A stretch of DNA of 64,000 nt, from NCBI GenBank assembly GCA_039545315.1, contig BCIM01000005.1:64609-128608 (forward strand), in the 5' to 3' direction. The DNA comes from Kondoa malvinella. Lineage: Eukaryota > Basidiomycota > Agaricostilbomycetes > Agaricostilbales > Kondoaceae. Shown here in pieces: positions 24,239 through 37,237 of the stretch. Numbering within the stretch: the first letter of the stretch is position 1; each line of letters begins with the position of its first letter. A program made the position numbers and the translations under genes. The notes beneath the pieces were generated by a model, which was not told the origin of the DNA, made no database searches, and saw only the letters and a program-made list of their open reading frames with translations.

Positions 24239-27200
24239 CTATTGCATCTTGCGTAGCTCAATGTTTTCCCTCCGCTGATCCCGGTCTGAACTGCCCAAAT
24301 CCGCTGGAACTCGAATAGGCTCTGTTTGCGCAAAGTGTTCTCGCTGAAGATGCAACATCCGTCAACGTGTGCAAGGAGAATAGGCTATTGGACACTCACT
24401 AGCTTATCGTGCAATACCTGCGATGCAGTATCATAGGTTCCTTGGGCAACGCGAAGAACAGGACCAGCCTATACTTAAAGTGTTAGCATGCTTCAACCAG
24501 TGTGCCATGAGCTTACCATGTTCATCTGGAAGACCACGTAGGCTACACCAGCCAGAACAGCCAAGGCAGTAAAGTAAAGCGGACTTCGAATGACCGCAAT
24601 GATCTCGTTCCAGCCGAGCAAAAACATGACTCCGTAGATCCAAGCTGGTATCTGACTGATGCTGCTGACCAGACTGCGCTTTGCTTCAATGTAGTAGGCG
24701 TCTGCTTCTCTTCGGAAGCGGGAAGCCAATTCATCCTGCTTGGTCTCGCTGAAGATGATCAAGCTTGAGGCAAAGTCAAATTCTGGTTCATCAAGTTCTG
24801 ATGCTGAGCTTTCTTCTTCAGGTAATTCAAAGGCGTTGGCAGGATCGGCAGGCTTGATCTGAGCAAAGAGTGGAATCAAAGCTAGCGTCTGTAAGATTCG
24901 AGGGTTCAGTCGACAGACTGCGCCAATACAAAACGCTTCACCTCTTCTTTAGCCTTGCGGAACAAAGCGTCTATATCATCAGTTGGCTTCCACACCCTCG
25001 GTACACCTTCGTCATCGTATCTGAAGCGGTCTTCGAAGTTTAGCTTGAGCTTGATGAGCATAGTAGCGTCGACAGTCTGCTCATTGATCTTGTCTTTCGC
25101 AGCTAGCCAAGCTCTCTTCCGCAACGATGCGAGAGCTGTGGCGTTTTCCTCTTCTGTGCAGTTGAAGCCTAGAGGATGATTAGACCGAGTGAATGTAGAA
25201 CATCGAAGAGTTTACTCTTTGCCTTGCGCATGTATTGAGCCTCTGCTTTGCTCAACGCCTCCTTGAATGCGCTCAGAATCTGATCCCACATGGTCGGCGA
25301 AGGCTTGTTCAGCGCGAGCTCGACCGGTTCGGCTATTTGTTTCTTGAAGTTTCGCTGAATAGCCAATCTTGTCAGAGTAATCCAGCGGGACACAACAACT
25401 AGCTCACCTCTATCATAGTAACCATCTTCCTCGTTTCCTCTACTCGACAAGTGTCCGCGATACCAGTAAGCTCGGCCTGGAACGCTTCAAAGCCTTGTTC
25501 ATAAGACCAGCTAGTTTCATCCAGCATGATTTCTGTGCGTTAGAAAGCAGAAGCTATTAGCACAGCCGAATGAGCCCTTTTCGAACGCACCATCAGCTTC
25601 TCTCCGATAGTCAGCTTCCGCTTTCTGCCTAGTGTTCTCCACTACAGACCCGAAATCGTACCCATCACCCTTCAGACCAGCTAACAGCTCGCTCTTGAAC
25701 CTTGCCAGAACATTCTTGTGCAGATTCTGTAATTGACCCATGAACAAAGGCGAAAGAGCAGCGTGCATCTTATCCATTAACTCGGTCCGCTTGCGCTGAT
25801 AAACGCCTGCATGATATCGTGATGCGTCCTTGTCGAATTGTGCTGTCCCGATATCAGCAGTAACCAAAAGTAGCAAATTAAGACACACATATAGCTGTCT
25901 CTCGAGCAACTTTCATTCCTTGGCCGAGAGCTTTGACGAGAGCACCAGAAGCGACCGGTTGTAGGAATTGAGCAATCAGGCGATCGAATTCGCTATACGA
26001 GACTGAAGCGATTTCGTCACATCTGAACTGAGCTAAGAGTTCCTGTTGTGTTGGCAAATCCAGATCCTTGTTATGCACTACTTGATCCTGTTCATCCTGT
26101 ATGAGCACATGGTAGGTCAGCAAGCAGTGGAAGGACGAACCCAAATGCCTGCCATGTATGGCGCACAACCATCAGCTGGTATCCGTTTGTGGTAAGATGA
26201 TTTGAAAGCATAGTCTGGGTCTTTAGGGTCCACGAAGCGCTTGCGCAAGTCTTTGATGCCTTGGGCGAATTGATCGGGTTGTAAGAGCTTGTGAGGAAGA
26301 GTGGTGAAAGCCATGTCAAAGTAGTCGGAAATCTTCGAATCAGCGACGCTATCAGGCTGGTCTGATGTGAGATGCGAAGGACTAGTTTAAACACAGGCTC
26401 GTACCTTTGCAAGACTGTCCCATAGCTTGTTTAAGTCGGCGATCAAGGTATTTTGAAGGTTCTGCAGAGGTGTTGCGCCGATGTGGTCGCGAATGACAAA
26501 GAGAAGCAGAGAGCGATCATGTGACTTATTCTTTCCCGCTTGGAAGAGACTGAGATTGACTTCGAAAACCGTCTTGAGCAGGCCCACTGTCAGCACAGGG
26601 GTGTGATCAGTGGTAAGACACCACACAGGACGGACGTTACTGACTGTTGGCTCCTTGATATAGACCGATCTGATGCTCCCAAAGATTGACCAGAATGACT
26701 TCCGCTGAAGCCATCGAGAACAGCGCTGATTTACGTTCAAAGTCCTACGACAGCATGAGATCCGATGATACTGCACGCATAGTCAGCATACCTGATCTTC
26801 GCCTCTTTCTCTGCCGTCTGTGCCTTCCACATCCATGACAAGTACATTAGCATCTACTGCCTTGGACATCCAAATACCTTTCAACACCTCATTCAACATG
26901 CTGCAATTGGTAGACAGTGGACAAACGTACCCTTGGTAGTCTGCCTTCGCTCTGTCTCGCTCATGACGCCAAATTGAGTGCCAAATACGCCGTTCAACAA
27001 AGTACCTGTGGCATCGTCATTCGCTGCATCTCTTGCTTAGACGTCTTGAGCTCACTCTTTCCAGTAGATTGAGATCCAAAGACGGCAATGACATCGTATG
27101 AGAAGCCTTTGTCGTACAGGTTCCACGTCTGCATATACTTGGACAGGTCGTTGCTGTTTTGAACGCATTAGCCTCGTCTGATGATGCTCTAAGGCGGCCT

Positions 27201-27365
27201 ACGTGAATTCTTGGTCTTCATTGACGATTTCTGTCAGGGAGAGAGGCCCAATCAGCTCGTTTCAGCGATATACCAATTGCATTATTCACGCAAAGTCACA
27301 GCACTCGACGAAGCTCCATTCGTCTGGCTCATAGCGGCCGTATCGTTTCTCTGCTGGCCGTCCAT
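24239..27365 (-). CDS. SEY1: Sey1, ER membrane-fusion GTPase
   Basis: An atlastin/RHD3-class dynamin-like GTPase that fuses ER tubules. Starts [17 protein letters not shown]. An intron leads into IVNEDQEF. GTPase motifs are complete: P-loop [12 protein letters not shown], switch I around [29 protein letters not shown] (G3), and RDHIG (G4-type Arg-Asp). The long helical-bundle middle domain follows. Near the C-terminus are two closely spaced hydrophobic segments ([19 protein letters not shown] and [19 protein letters not shown]) forming the hairpin in the ER membrane. The cytosolic tail ends ENIELRKMQ. About a dozen introns are present. Family and orthology are secure. Confidence 0.95.
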
Positions 27366-27612
27366 GCTGCTATCCTAGCTTGTGCGGTGAGCGGGAGAAA
27401 TCAACAATGCTTCGGCGACTAAATTGACGTCGGTCGCTATGGAACAGCCATGGAACAGTGCAAGTCTCGCGTATATACAAGACCATTCCAGATCACAGTG
27501 ACACAACGTTATGCGAGATATATACAATGCAGCTATTCTTACAATGCTTTAATGCGCTCGACGACAAACCTCTAGCTAATGCAACACTCGTCCATTCCAC
27601 CTGGAGGATTAA

Positions 27613-29969
27613 TCAGATCTGCTCGTACTCAGGAAGGTCATACTCACCTTCTGCCATCAACTCATCTATATCTTCCTGCCTGAGACTCACGACTCCAGGG
27701 TTCTGACCACCCTCTTCTTCCGCTTCGGCCTCTTGTGCTCGCATTCGACGCGCTAGGAATGCCATTAAAGCTCGGGTAGGCGGAATTATGACTGAGCGAC
27801 TGACTGAGCGGCTGTCAAGCAAGTAAGAAAGTACACTCACCTCCACCGGGATTCCTTCTTGTCCTGGTAGCATTCTGTTCAACAATCTGCTTCTTGTCCT
27901 TCAAAGCCGAGAACTTCTTCTTCTCCTCAGTAGTAGGCGCAAAGATCTTGATGCTGTTGTCGATGCCGGAACAAGCGAGAACAGGAAGATGAGGATGAGT
28001 AGTCATGACATTCACTACTGAGGAGTCGCCTTCAAAGATGTGTTCAATCTCGCCAGACTCCTTGTTCCAGATAAAGAGTCGACCATCATCTGAGCCAGAC
28101 ATGACTTTTGCGTCTTTCGCAAAACCGAAATTGACATCTTTGACCTGAGACACAGAATCAGCGCAGATCTAGTATAAGAACAAGGCGACACACCGTCTCT
28201 ATGTTTCGATGACCAGAGTAGGTCTGTTTAGGTGTGACCAGCGGTACAGCAGCCAGAGCGTCCTTCACTTCTTGCGCTCGTCTCCTCGGATCAGATATTA
28301 GAACAGACGGTTCTTTCTCTTGCTCTTCTTCTTCTTCCTCGGCTGATTCGGACTCGTCGACCGACATGTCTTCAAAATCTTCGTCCTCTTCGTCTGTTGA
28401 AACAAAGCCAGTGACTCTGACTTGGCCCTCTTCATCAAGATCGACTTGAAATCCAGCTTGATCAGCTTGAGGTTGGATCGTTTGGTTGTCTGCGTATAGC
28501 CGAATCATTTTGATCATCAAGGTCCGAACGGCTTCTTCGATCCCTGTTTCCGGCGCTTCTATCAAGATCTGCATGTCCGCTTTGAGATGACCAAATGGAT
28601 CTTGATGGAACAAATGATGATTCTCCGTCAATTGCAAAGCTTCTGACGGCCCATGTTCAAGGAAAGCAGCGAACACCTTAGCCAAGATGAACCAGTCTTC
28701 CTGTGCTGCTTCAGGTCGGAGGTTTGCTAGATCGTCTAATCGATCTTGGGAGAGTCCAGTATCCAGGTCAGCGAGGATAGTCTTCTTCTTCTCTTCGAAA
28801 TCATCTAGCTTCTCTGACTTCCTCACAGGCGCATCCAAAGGACTCTCAGCACTTCTTCTCCGCTTCCCTTCCTTCTTCCCCTCTTCCTTCTCATCAACAA
28901 TCTCATACACTTCTCCATCAATATCAAACAAAGCGACCGGTCCACCACTGAAAGAAACCAACAACTCCCTCCCATTCGCTTCAGACATTTTGCACGCAAC
29001 GATATGATCACTCCTTTGCGCTCCTTCTACCAAACCAAACCTTCTCACACATTGAGTAGTCAACCCTTCTCGAGCTGCAACACCCCATTGAGCCATCGTT
29101 GTGCGGTTAATCATTCTTCTATCGTGTAAATAAGCATAAGGTGCTGTACCGGCGCAGACGAATAATTCAGGTCGGAGTGAGGAAGATGATAATGTGTAGA
29201 GGGAAGTACCGATTGAGGAGTAATCTGCTATAGGAGCTGGACAGCGAGGGCAAGTATGTGGTGCGCGAAGGTCATGCTGTCGGACCGTACCGTCTTCTGA
29301 ACAAGTGAGGAAGACATCAGCTGAATCTTCTAGTGAAATACGTTTGACTCTGTCGGTGTGACATTTGAACGTCCTGATGCAAGCTAGATCGGGTGTTAAT
29401 TCAGAACGAGAGTGATGGCCGAATGTCATAGTGGATGCTTCTGCTGTACGAGAGATGTCGAATACTTTGACTTTATGATCACCAGCGCAGGAAAGAAGTC
29501 GCGAAGAGTTGCAGTAAGGTGACCATTTCACGCTAAAGATGTTTCGCGTATGTCTGTCCTGCATCGTCGGCACATACTCTAATTGCTATGAAGTGCCAAC
29601 TGACCCTGTATGAACGACAGTCTGTAGATCCATTCCGAGTTTGGGCCATTGACCTTCAAGCTCTTCTTCACCCGCAGTTGGATCTTGGCCCATTTTCCAA
29701 ACGCAAATACGGAAATCATCAGATCCAGAAGCTAGCATATCACCATCCTGGTTCCAAGCACAAGCATTGACGCAACCTTCGTGTCCGTAGCTCTCTGAAT
29801 CGCCGTAACCTGTTGCATCTGCTCCGAGCACCTGCACACGATCGAAATCTTGCAGAAATAAAGAAGGATCATAGGATCTCTGAGCTAGACGGATGGAAGT
29901 CTTCTTGGAAGGCAGTAAGGACAGAGGTTCAAGAAAGGAAGCTTGGACGTTCGTTCGATCTCGTAGCAT
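27613..29969 (-). CDS. WD40-repeat protein, DCAF5/6/8-like
   Basis: A beta-propeller protein resembling DDB1-CUL4 associated factors 5/6/8. It would act as a substrate receptor of a CUL4 ubiquitin ligase in the nucleus. Visible repeats include GCVNACAWNQDGDMLASGSD, then HTRNIFSVKWSPYC, and CHTDRVKRISLEDSADVFLT followed by SEDGTVRQHDLR. The last carries the WDxR-type DDB1-binding signature (HDLR). After a long acidic insertion (SADE-rich) two more C-terminal repeats read KVMSGSDDGRLFIW and LPVLACSGIDNSIKIF. The C-terminus is EDIDELMAEGEYDLPEYEQI. The ATG at 29969 directly follows a possible acceptor, so an upstream exon remains possible. Role in ubiquitination is from family knowledge. Confidence 0.85.
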
Positions 29970-30144
29970 CTTCACAGTCAATTCAGGTATTGGTGTGAGC
30001 TGCTCTCTCTCAGCTTTTGGTATTCGCTGCAGTCATGTGTATCAAAGGCCGAACTGGGTATCTGCCAATGATGAGGATATGACGCTGACGGATGGTTGCT
30101 CTGTAACAAGCGACTATTGCGTTTAGATGCGAGCATTTCAATGA

Positions 30145-31295
<1,151 letters not shown>

Positions 31296-31330
31296 TAAGG
31301 GTGGTGGTAGTACAATGCTAGAGTTTGGGT

Positions 31331-32183
31331 TTATCGCGCTTCCTGCTTTTCCGGCTCGAAGAAGCGGGCTTTCTTTTGTCGGGCCCATTCTGTTATCCGT
31401 TCTCCTACTGCATCTGGATTGTCTAACGCTGGTCGTACATCTAGCGAGAAGACGGGGTTCCTGTATACCTATCAGCCTGTGGGATGATAATTAGTGAAGA
31501 TGTCATACCCCTGCTCATCGTCAGGACACGAATAATAGTCGATCACATAGCGCTGTGTGACGTTCGTGGTCGGTCTTCGAACATACCAATCGTGTCGGTC
31601 AAAAGGTTTATCGCCACTGTGTCACGATGATCAACCGATGAGATCTCCATGGCAAACAGACACGAACCTATACACGCTGGGGAACAGCTTTGATAGGAAG
31701 ATGTGATAGCGAGCTTTAGGTGAGAGGTCTTCTGGTCGTCCAGTGAACCTCGCCAATTGTACATCATCGCCTTTGAACCTATTCCGTCATTAGCCCTCGT
31801 CATTTGCTCAAAGGTAGACAGACGCACGCTGCTCGACTCTCCTCCCATTGCCTGACCTGCTGCCATGCCTGCTCATTCATCCAATTATGTATCTGCACCA
31901 TCATGTCGACGCTCTCCTCTGGTGCGCCTTTATTCTTTCGATTCAAAGCATTCTGGAACTGCTGAGGCGAAGGGTAAACCCAATTCTGGTCGTCTGACTT
32001 GACTACTGGGCATGCACCCTCTGCTTGACTGGCTCGAGGTATAGAAGAAATGGTTCTTTCAGGTGACAGGCGATTCGCAGTGTCGAGGTCGGCTGGGATG
32101 TTGTTCAGCGGGTTAGCCTTGTCATGCATTGGACATGCTTCTGGTATGGAATTCTGCTGTGCTGCTGACGGAGAATTGCCCAT
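31331..32183 (-). CDS. CYC3: Holocytochrome c synthase (cytochrome c heme lyase)
   Basis: Attaches heme to apocytochrome c in the mitochondrial intermembrane space. The N-terminus MGNSPSAAQQNSIPEACPMH contains a Cys-Pro heme-regulatory motif, and a second (ACPVVK) lies near residue 58. Next come WVYPSPQQFQNALNRK, IHNWMNEQAWQQVRQWE, the SPKARYHIFLSKLFPSVYR segment, PFDRHDWYVRR with the conserved histidine, and VIDYYSCPDDEQGNPVFSLD. The C-terminus is EPEKQEAR. Three or four introns are present. The gene is tail-to-tail with DPM1; only 35 bases separate the stops. Confidence 0.93.
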
Positions 32184-32500
32184 GGTGGTATTGATGATCG
32201 CTTTGGAACAAAAATTTAATTGTGGCTTTGAGCTGGACGAGGGAGAGCTAGCCTGATTCTTCCGACTGCTCGAGCGTACTAAGAAGTACTTGGATCTGTC
32301 CTAACAGCGCTCTCAACTTGAAGCTGCGTCGAGTGGCTCGCGGATGGCACAAAGGCGATCGGCCAGAAACAGCAGTAGCGGCAAAGAAGGAGTAATCATG
32401 CTGCTATTAGCTGCCCATAAATACTGTACTACTCTATACATGCTTAAGGTCCGTTTGGTTAAAATGTCCATATTCATAGTTTTGTGCTCTTCTATTCTCG

Positions 32501-34267
32501 TCACGTCAATTGCCAAAGGAATGTCGATAGTACTATAGACAGCGGTAGATATAACGAAAGTGTCAATGCGTCGGAAGTCGGTTCGACTGTTTGTAAAGGC
32601 GCATCCATGAATGCTGATCGACTTGGCCGAGTAAAGTCTTCAATCCGCGAAGCTGATGTCCAAGTCGAGCTAGATGGGGCTGCGTAACTTGATGAAGGTC
32701 TTGGATCGCTCTGGTTATTTGCACCGGCTCCCATCATCAGGATCAACGAGTCTTCTTGAATTGAAGGTGTTTCCCAGATATTCGGTCGCTCGCCTTGCGC
32801 GTACTGGCGCATATTGGGTAAAGTAGGCGCCTACGTGACAATCAGCTCTGTGCAGCATGCTAGTAAGCATGCTAGTAAGAAGACTTACATCATACTCGGC
32901 GTAGACTCGTCCGCGATTATTGCAAGTTGAAACAGGCGCAACATTCGCGAATCGGGAGTGGATGCGCGGGAAGTGCTCCGTGAAGAGCTCAACGACACCT
33001 GGGTTGCTTTCATGTGTCAAGACGACAATGCCATCAGCATTAGGTTGAGCATTCGTGTCGATGATAGAGTTCTACGAGAACAACAGTTGTGAACCAGTAA
33101 AGCTATAGCATGCTGGCAGACCTACGTAGTTCTGATCAATGACATCTTCGCCTAGTCTCCGGAAACTGAAGTCACTAGAATGAAACGATGAGCTTTGTTC
33201 CTGCCCCGATCAGCGATGAACTTACTCGGTATTGGCAGACCACACTATCGACCCATCAGTAAGAACCTCATGCTTACAGAAATGCACTTACTATGCACAG
33301 CCATATCCAGCTGGGTAGCCATAAACCTAACTCTGTTGTCCACATCACCTGGTGCCAAGCCTAAGCCAACAAAATTCATATGTGTCCAAAGGCAAGACTC
33401 ACCCATAGGCGGCCGCATGCACCTGGTGCTAACGCCAAGTACATCCTTGATTACTTTCTTGCTATAATAAAGCTCGGCGAAAAGTTCTTCATTCGAAAGC
33501 TGTCGCCCGAACATCAGCTACTTATAACAACAGGGCTCCTCAAAACGCACAGTAGTCAAAGCGGAATGGGACCAAGTATGCGCGCAAATCTCATGGCCGG
33601 CTTGATAAGCCCTTTGCGCTTCTCTTGGATGCCAAAGGACATTCAGACCGATATAGTAGAGGGAAGCTAGTGTGTTGTATTGGTCCAGCATGTCGTATAG
33701 CGAGTCTGAAGCGCATGTTGGGCCGTCATCGATGGATAAGCCCCATGTAGAAGGTTCTTGACAAGAGTATGTGTCCGCTGGTAGTTGATCTGTTTGAGGC
33801 GTTCGACATTGCGTGAAAGACCACCAGCAGGCTCTTTAGACGAAACTTGAGCTCTGTCATTTTACGTAGGCTGTGTGGCTCACTCGTCTGCATGCCAGTC
33901 GTATGTGCCGACTTCTGGTATACCTTCCGGTGTTGCTGAAATGTCATGAGCATATAAGTGAATGACATTGTTTGACGAGCGTACAGGATGCAGGTGCTAT
34001 GTTCAGAAACTCTGAATTTGTTGCTGTTATACGGTTGAACAAGTCTCGCGCTTCTGAATCGTCTGCAAGAATGGTAGCGACTTGACCTGGTCTTAGGGAC
34101 TTGTCAGGACTTCAATAGTACTGTAGTCTGCACACTCACATCAACGGAGGATAGTGTGCTATCAGAGCTTGAGCCTCGGGGATAGCTTGGCCATCGCACG
34201 TCTGAGGTAGGCGCTGGGACAAGACAATGGGGACCAGCGCAAGCAGTGTTGCAGGATATTTAAGCAT
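32501..34267 (-). CDS. Chitin deacetylase-like polysaccharide deacetylase, GPI-anchored
   Basis: A CE4-family deacetylase acting on cell-wall chitin. The signal peptide is MLKYPATLLALVPIVLS, then QRLPQTCDGQ. CE4 motifs are visible: TWGLSIDDGPTCASD (motif 1, metal Asp), EICAHTWSHSALTT (motif 2, His-x-x-x-His), and RCMRPPMGE (motif 3). Later VVLTHESNPG contains the motif 5 histidine. The Ser-rich C-terminus ends in a hydrophobic segment (LSLYLPLSIVLSTFLWQLT), consistent with GPI attachment. Basidiomycete chitin deacetylases share this GPI form. The intron after HSALTT removes an in-frame stop. Repeated AGCATGCTAGTA units lie in one intron near 32860. Confidence 0.9.
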
Positions 34268-34620
34268 CCGAAAGAACGTGGTTGCAGAGCTTGCAGAAGC
34301 AGTGAAACGTACAATAGAACGAAAGGCGTCGGACAATTGGCCGTTGGCGGATTTCCGGTTGCGTAAAGGAAGAGAAGCAATGGCAAAAGGTGGCTATCCA
34401 CACAAGACAAGGCGGCAGTGATCGGCTCTTGGAACGACAAGCTCATGCCAAGCGCGAGCAAGCTAAGTTAGGCGCGAAGCGGGGTATCGGCATAATAAAA
34501 GATGAAGGTAGCCAGAGCGTGGACAGATGATATAAAGGCCAGGCTAGCAGTGTACGTATTGTTGCGCAGCTTGTCGCTTGGGTCCATCGTTTCGTGACAT
34601 CTGCCTATTTTGGCAATAGT
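34268..34620. other. Intergenic region with TATA-like element
   Basis: Between the chitin deacetylase start and a small minus-strand frame. A TATA-like GATATAAAGG (plus strand) is near 34528, but no convincing gene follows it on the plus strand. Nothing else is recognised. Confidence 0.4.
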
Positions 34621-34899
34621 TCAATTCTGGCAGGACCCTCTAGCGCGAAGCTCGCTGCGGCCATCGTAGAGAAATTGAGGCTGTTGTACGGTATCCCCGC
34701 AACTGGTATCGAGGCCAGCACTTTGATAATCTGGAGGTCGTTCCTGTTCAAGCTGTTGCTGCACCAAAATTTCAAAAAGCTCTTCATCTTGCCCCGATAA
34801 CAGCTGCGAAGCGTTAGTCATCTTGCGTTCGCTCAGACAAGTCCTGTTTCCGCTGCTACAAGCATGTCGTCGGGCGCTTGTCTTAATTTTGTCAGCCAT
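34621..34899 (-). CDS. Small hypothetical protein
   Basis: A 92-codon frame opening with a true ATG: MADKIKTSARRH. Its middle (LSGQDEELFEILVQQQLEQE) looks like a coding helical segment. No family, signal or membrane segment is visible. It could be the first exon of a longer gene or chance. Confidence 0.3.
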   Translation of the reverse strand: MADKIKTSARRHACSSGNRTCLSERKMTNASQLLSGQDEELFEILVQQQLEQERPPDYQSAGLDTSCGDTVQQPQFLYDGRSELRARGSCQN

Positions 34900-35073
34900 G
34901 CCGTTGCCTATTCTGCTGTAAAGTGCCTGTGGAATACTATGTCGACGCTAGTGCTCGTCTGATCGTACTCAAGAACTCTCTACTTGTTGCTGGCCTACGC
35001 ATCATCAGCCGGGAGTCATCATATCATCTGCCCAATCCGGTTTATCTTGCTGGCGCACTCTCGTATCAGAAGA

Positions 35074-35418
35074 CTACTGCGATTTAGAACGTCTGTAAAG
35101 TGAAAGCGATCGTCGTACATCCTGCATCGGTGGAGGCGACGCAAGAATACGTGAATCGATTGTCTTGAAGAGATTGAGAATGTTGGTGGCGTTCACGGAC
35201 ACATTGGTATAAAGAGCTTGTTCGCCAGATCTGCGCAGATTCCGACAGATGAGAGGCATAGATAAGCAAGGACAAGTGGGTGTCGAGAGGAAAGTCAGGC
35301 TTGTGCCCCAATACGGATCTTGGCCATAGAAGGGCGCTGTTCTAGGAGGTAGATTGCCATCTTCAGCTGTCAAGCGTACAATGTGCTGCAAAATTTCGAG
35401 CGGGAGAGGCGGAGCCAT
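35074..35418 (-). CDS. F-box-like protein, short or truncated
   Basis: Starts MAPPLPLEILQHIVRLTAED, matching the first helices of an F-box (LPxEIL...). About 60 residues later comes LICRNLRRSGEQALYTNVSV, the typical link after an F-box in fungal proteins. The frame stops after 114 codons, whereas fungal F-box proteins usually continue for several hundred residues with leucine-rich repeats. The C-terminal part is therefore missing, or reached through an intron I could not place. The gene-poor, transposon-bearing surroundings favour truncation. F-box proteins recruit substrates to SCF ubiquitin ligases; binding to Skp1 here is inference. Confidence 0.45.
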   Translation of the reverse strand: MAPPLPLEILQHIVRLTAEDGNLPPRTAPFYGQDPYWGTSLTFLSTPTCPCLSMPLICRNLRRSGEQALYTNVSVNATNILNLFKTIDSRILASPPPMQDVRRSLSLYRRSKSQ

Positions 35419-36468
35419 CAATGCAAGTTGGACTTGGTTTCCAGGCCGCCAATGGGGGTATCCCAGTTTGAGCGAGAGGTGAGCTTGGCTGCTCCTCGCC
35501 TACGTAAAGTAGCAACGAATGCATCAAGTATCATCGTGAGGCTGTGTGCCCGTCTTACATATAGATTCCTAGCGTCTAAAAATAACCGAAGGTCCTGCGC
35601 GTGTCCACCAGATCCTGCGCAGCATTTGCCAGTCGGATTCCTCGTACTGCTGAGATGATTCGGAGACCGGTGAAGTAGTGACACTCAACTGCTGGACGAC
35701 CAGGGTCCGCGAATCTTCAGCTGACGCGACAACTTGATTTGCTGAGCCACTCCTCCCCTTAGACTCTGTTAGTCTTGTGCATGTCTAGCCTGTGCGAGAA
35801 AGGACAGTTACTACTTGGCAGCAGGGAAACATTCGTGTCTAGGAGATTGTGTTCCATATCCTCGAGCTGCCATTCCGTCTTCAATTGGGCTTGCGGCCCT
35901 TCATTGAAGGTCTCATATGTCCAAGATAGAATGAGATCTATAGAGGAGATTCGTATCGTCGAAATAGGCGGGATAACGAAGTTTGAGAAGAGTCAATGTC
36001 GCAGTCGACGAATCTGGGCAAGAGTGACAGACTTGGAAGACTTGGAGTTCACTAGACGAATGATGGAGTATGGTTTCGAGAAAGAAAAGAAGAAGGAGCA
36101 AGAGTCTGGTCGCTTGTCAGATCGGGACGCTGCATCGGAGTGATATGCAGCAGCAGGAGAGAAAGAGTGTACATAAAGATCAAGTATAAGGTTGAGTATC
36201 GATTAACGATTAACGATATTCTCTTATCGCCGCAGGAGACTGTTCGGCGAGAAGTGAGAGCAGAAGTTGGAAGGTGGTTAATGTATTGGACGTTTCGGAA
36301 AGAGAGATTGGTCCGTCCGACGGAACGATGAACGATGAACGATATTCTCGATTGGCATCGCTTCAAGCATATAGCGAGAAGCTTCGGTACAAGACTAACA
36401 TCCCGCCCCGGCCCAATCACCGCGCTCTCCTGGCGCAAATTGTCATGGTGTTTCCATCTACCTTTTCC
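35419..36468. other. Gene-poor stretch with possible decayed exons
   Basis: No full gene is visible. A plus-strand segment near 35940-36140 (EEIRIVEIGGITKFEKSQ, then TDLEDLEFTRRMMEYGFEKE) looks like the C-terminal end of an F-box/LRR-type protein, but upstream exons cannot be joined. Two copies of a motif, TAACGAT or GAACGAT repeats ending in ATATTCTC (about 36200-36223 and 36329-36352), form a degenerate direct repeat. Confidence 0.35.
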
Positions 36469-37017
36469 TCAAATCTCGCCTGCTGCTTTTCTTCTTCTCC
36501 AATTCTGCTGCTGTCTTGCTCCCCAGATATATCCGACCATGCGCACTGCTGCGTAGTGCCAGCCATCATGCAGGCGTTTGATTAANTTGGCTTGCGCAAT
36601 GTTGTCTCGGTGTTCGAAGATGTGATCCGTTGAAGGAGTAAAGCCCATCCACGACCTACATTCGTCATCGTTCCAGGAGGACCCGTCTGTGAGTATCTGT
36701 GTAGCAGTGTAACATAAGAGTTCGTGCTGATTATCTGTCAGAGCCANTTCTTCGTCTTCTTCTGCCTTTTGAATTGCTTTCTGCGTAAGTTGCTTGATTT
36801 CTTTGCTGGNCTTGCTTCTGGTGGAATTGAAGTGCTTACAGTCCACGAATAGGTGGCGCTCCGTCTCTACTTCATCGCAGAATTCACAGTTTGGCGAGGC
36901 GATTTCGTGAGGCTCTTTTCTTTTGTCTTGGCTTTCTCGTTGATGTCGGAAACTTTTGCTGATCGAGGGTTTTTTTCGAATGCTTACAATAAGACCGCTT
37001 TTTGTATCTATGAACAA
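36469..37017 (-). mobile_element. C-terminal fragment of a non-LTR (LINE-type) retrotransposon ORF
   Basis: A 182-codon minus-strand frame with CEFCDEVETERHLFVDC, the Cys-Cys-His-Cys zinc-binding motif found after the reverse transcriptase in LINE ORF2 proteins, then helical residues ending WRRRKAAGEI. No reverse transcriptase or endonuclease domain remains upstream (higher coordinates), where the tRNA gene begins within 25 bases, so the element is 5'-truncated as LINEs usually are. Three ambiguous bases (36586, 36747, 36810) fall inside it and nowhere else that I noticed. That suggests collapsed, near-identical copies in the assembly. Confidence 0.7.
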
Positions 37018-37041
37018 ACGAGGAACCGGAGAAACAGCAAC

Positions 37042-37146
37042 GGTTTCGTATTATAGTGGTTAGTAAATTCGGTTCTGACGCTTGTGTGGATTTCCTCTTT
37101 GAGAGAAAAATTCCGAAAGACCCCGGTTCGAATCCGGGCGAGACCT
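37042..37146 (+). tRNA. tRNA-Gln (anticodon CUG) with 33-nt intron
   Basis: A full cloverleaf can be drawn. The acceptor stem GGTTTCG (37042-37048) pairs with CGAGACC (37139-37145), with one G-U pair. The D stem is TTAT/GTAA with loop AGTGGTTA. The anticodon stem TTCGG (37068-37072) pairs with CCGAA (37113-37117). Anticodon CTG is at 37075-37077. The T arm is CCCGG-TTCGAAT-CCGGG. The canonical intron (37079-37111) follows the base 3' of the anticodon. A and B boxes (TAGTGGTTAG, GGTTCGAAT) are intact and a T-rich tract lies downstream (37157-37162). The discriminator base is T. Splicing would need the tRNA endonuclease. Confidence 0.9.
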
Positions 37147-37237
37147 GCCTTGTATCTTTTTGTGCTTCTGGCTCGTCTTCTTTTTTGGTTCATTAGGTCT
37201 CTTTCGGTCGAATGAGCTGGTGTGATACGCGACATGG

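Noticed and set aside
28687..29007. Ser-rich plus-strand frame of 106 codons
   Set aside because: Antisense to the acidic insertion of the WD40 gene; Ser/Phe richness reflects Glu/Lys codons on the other strand.
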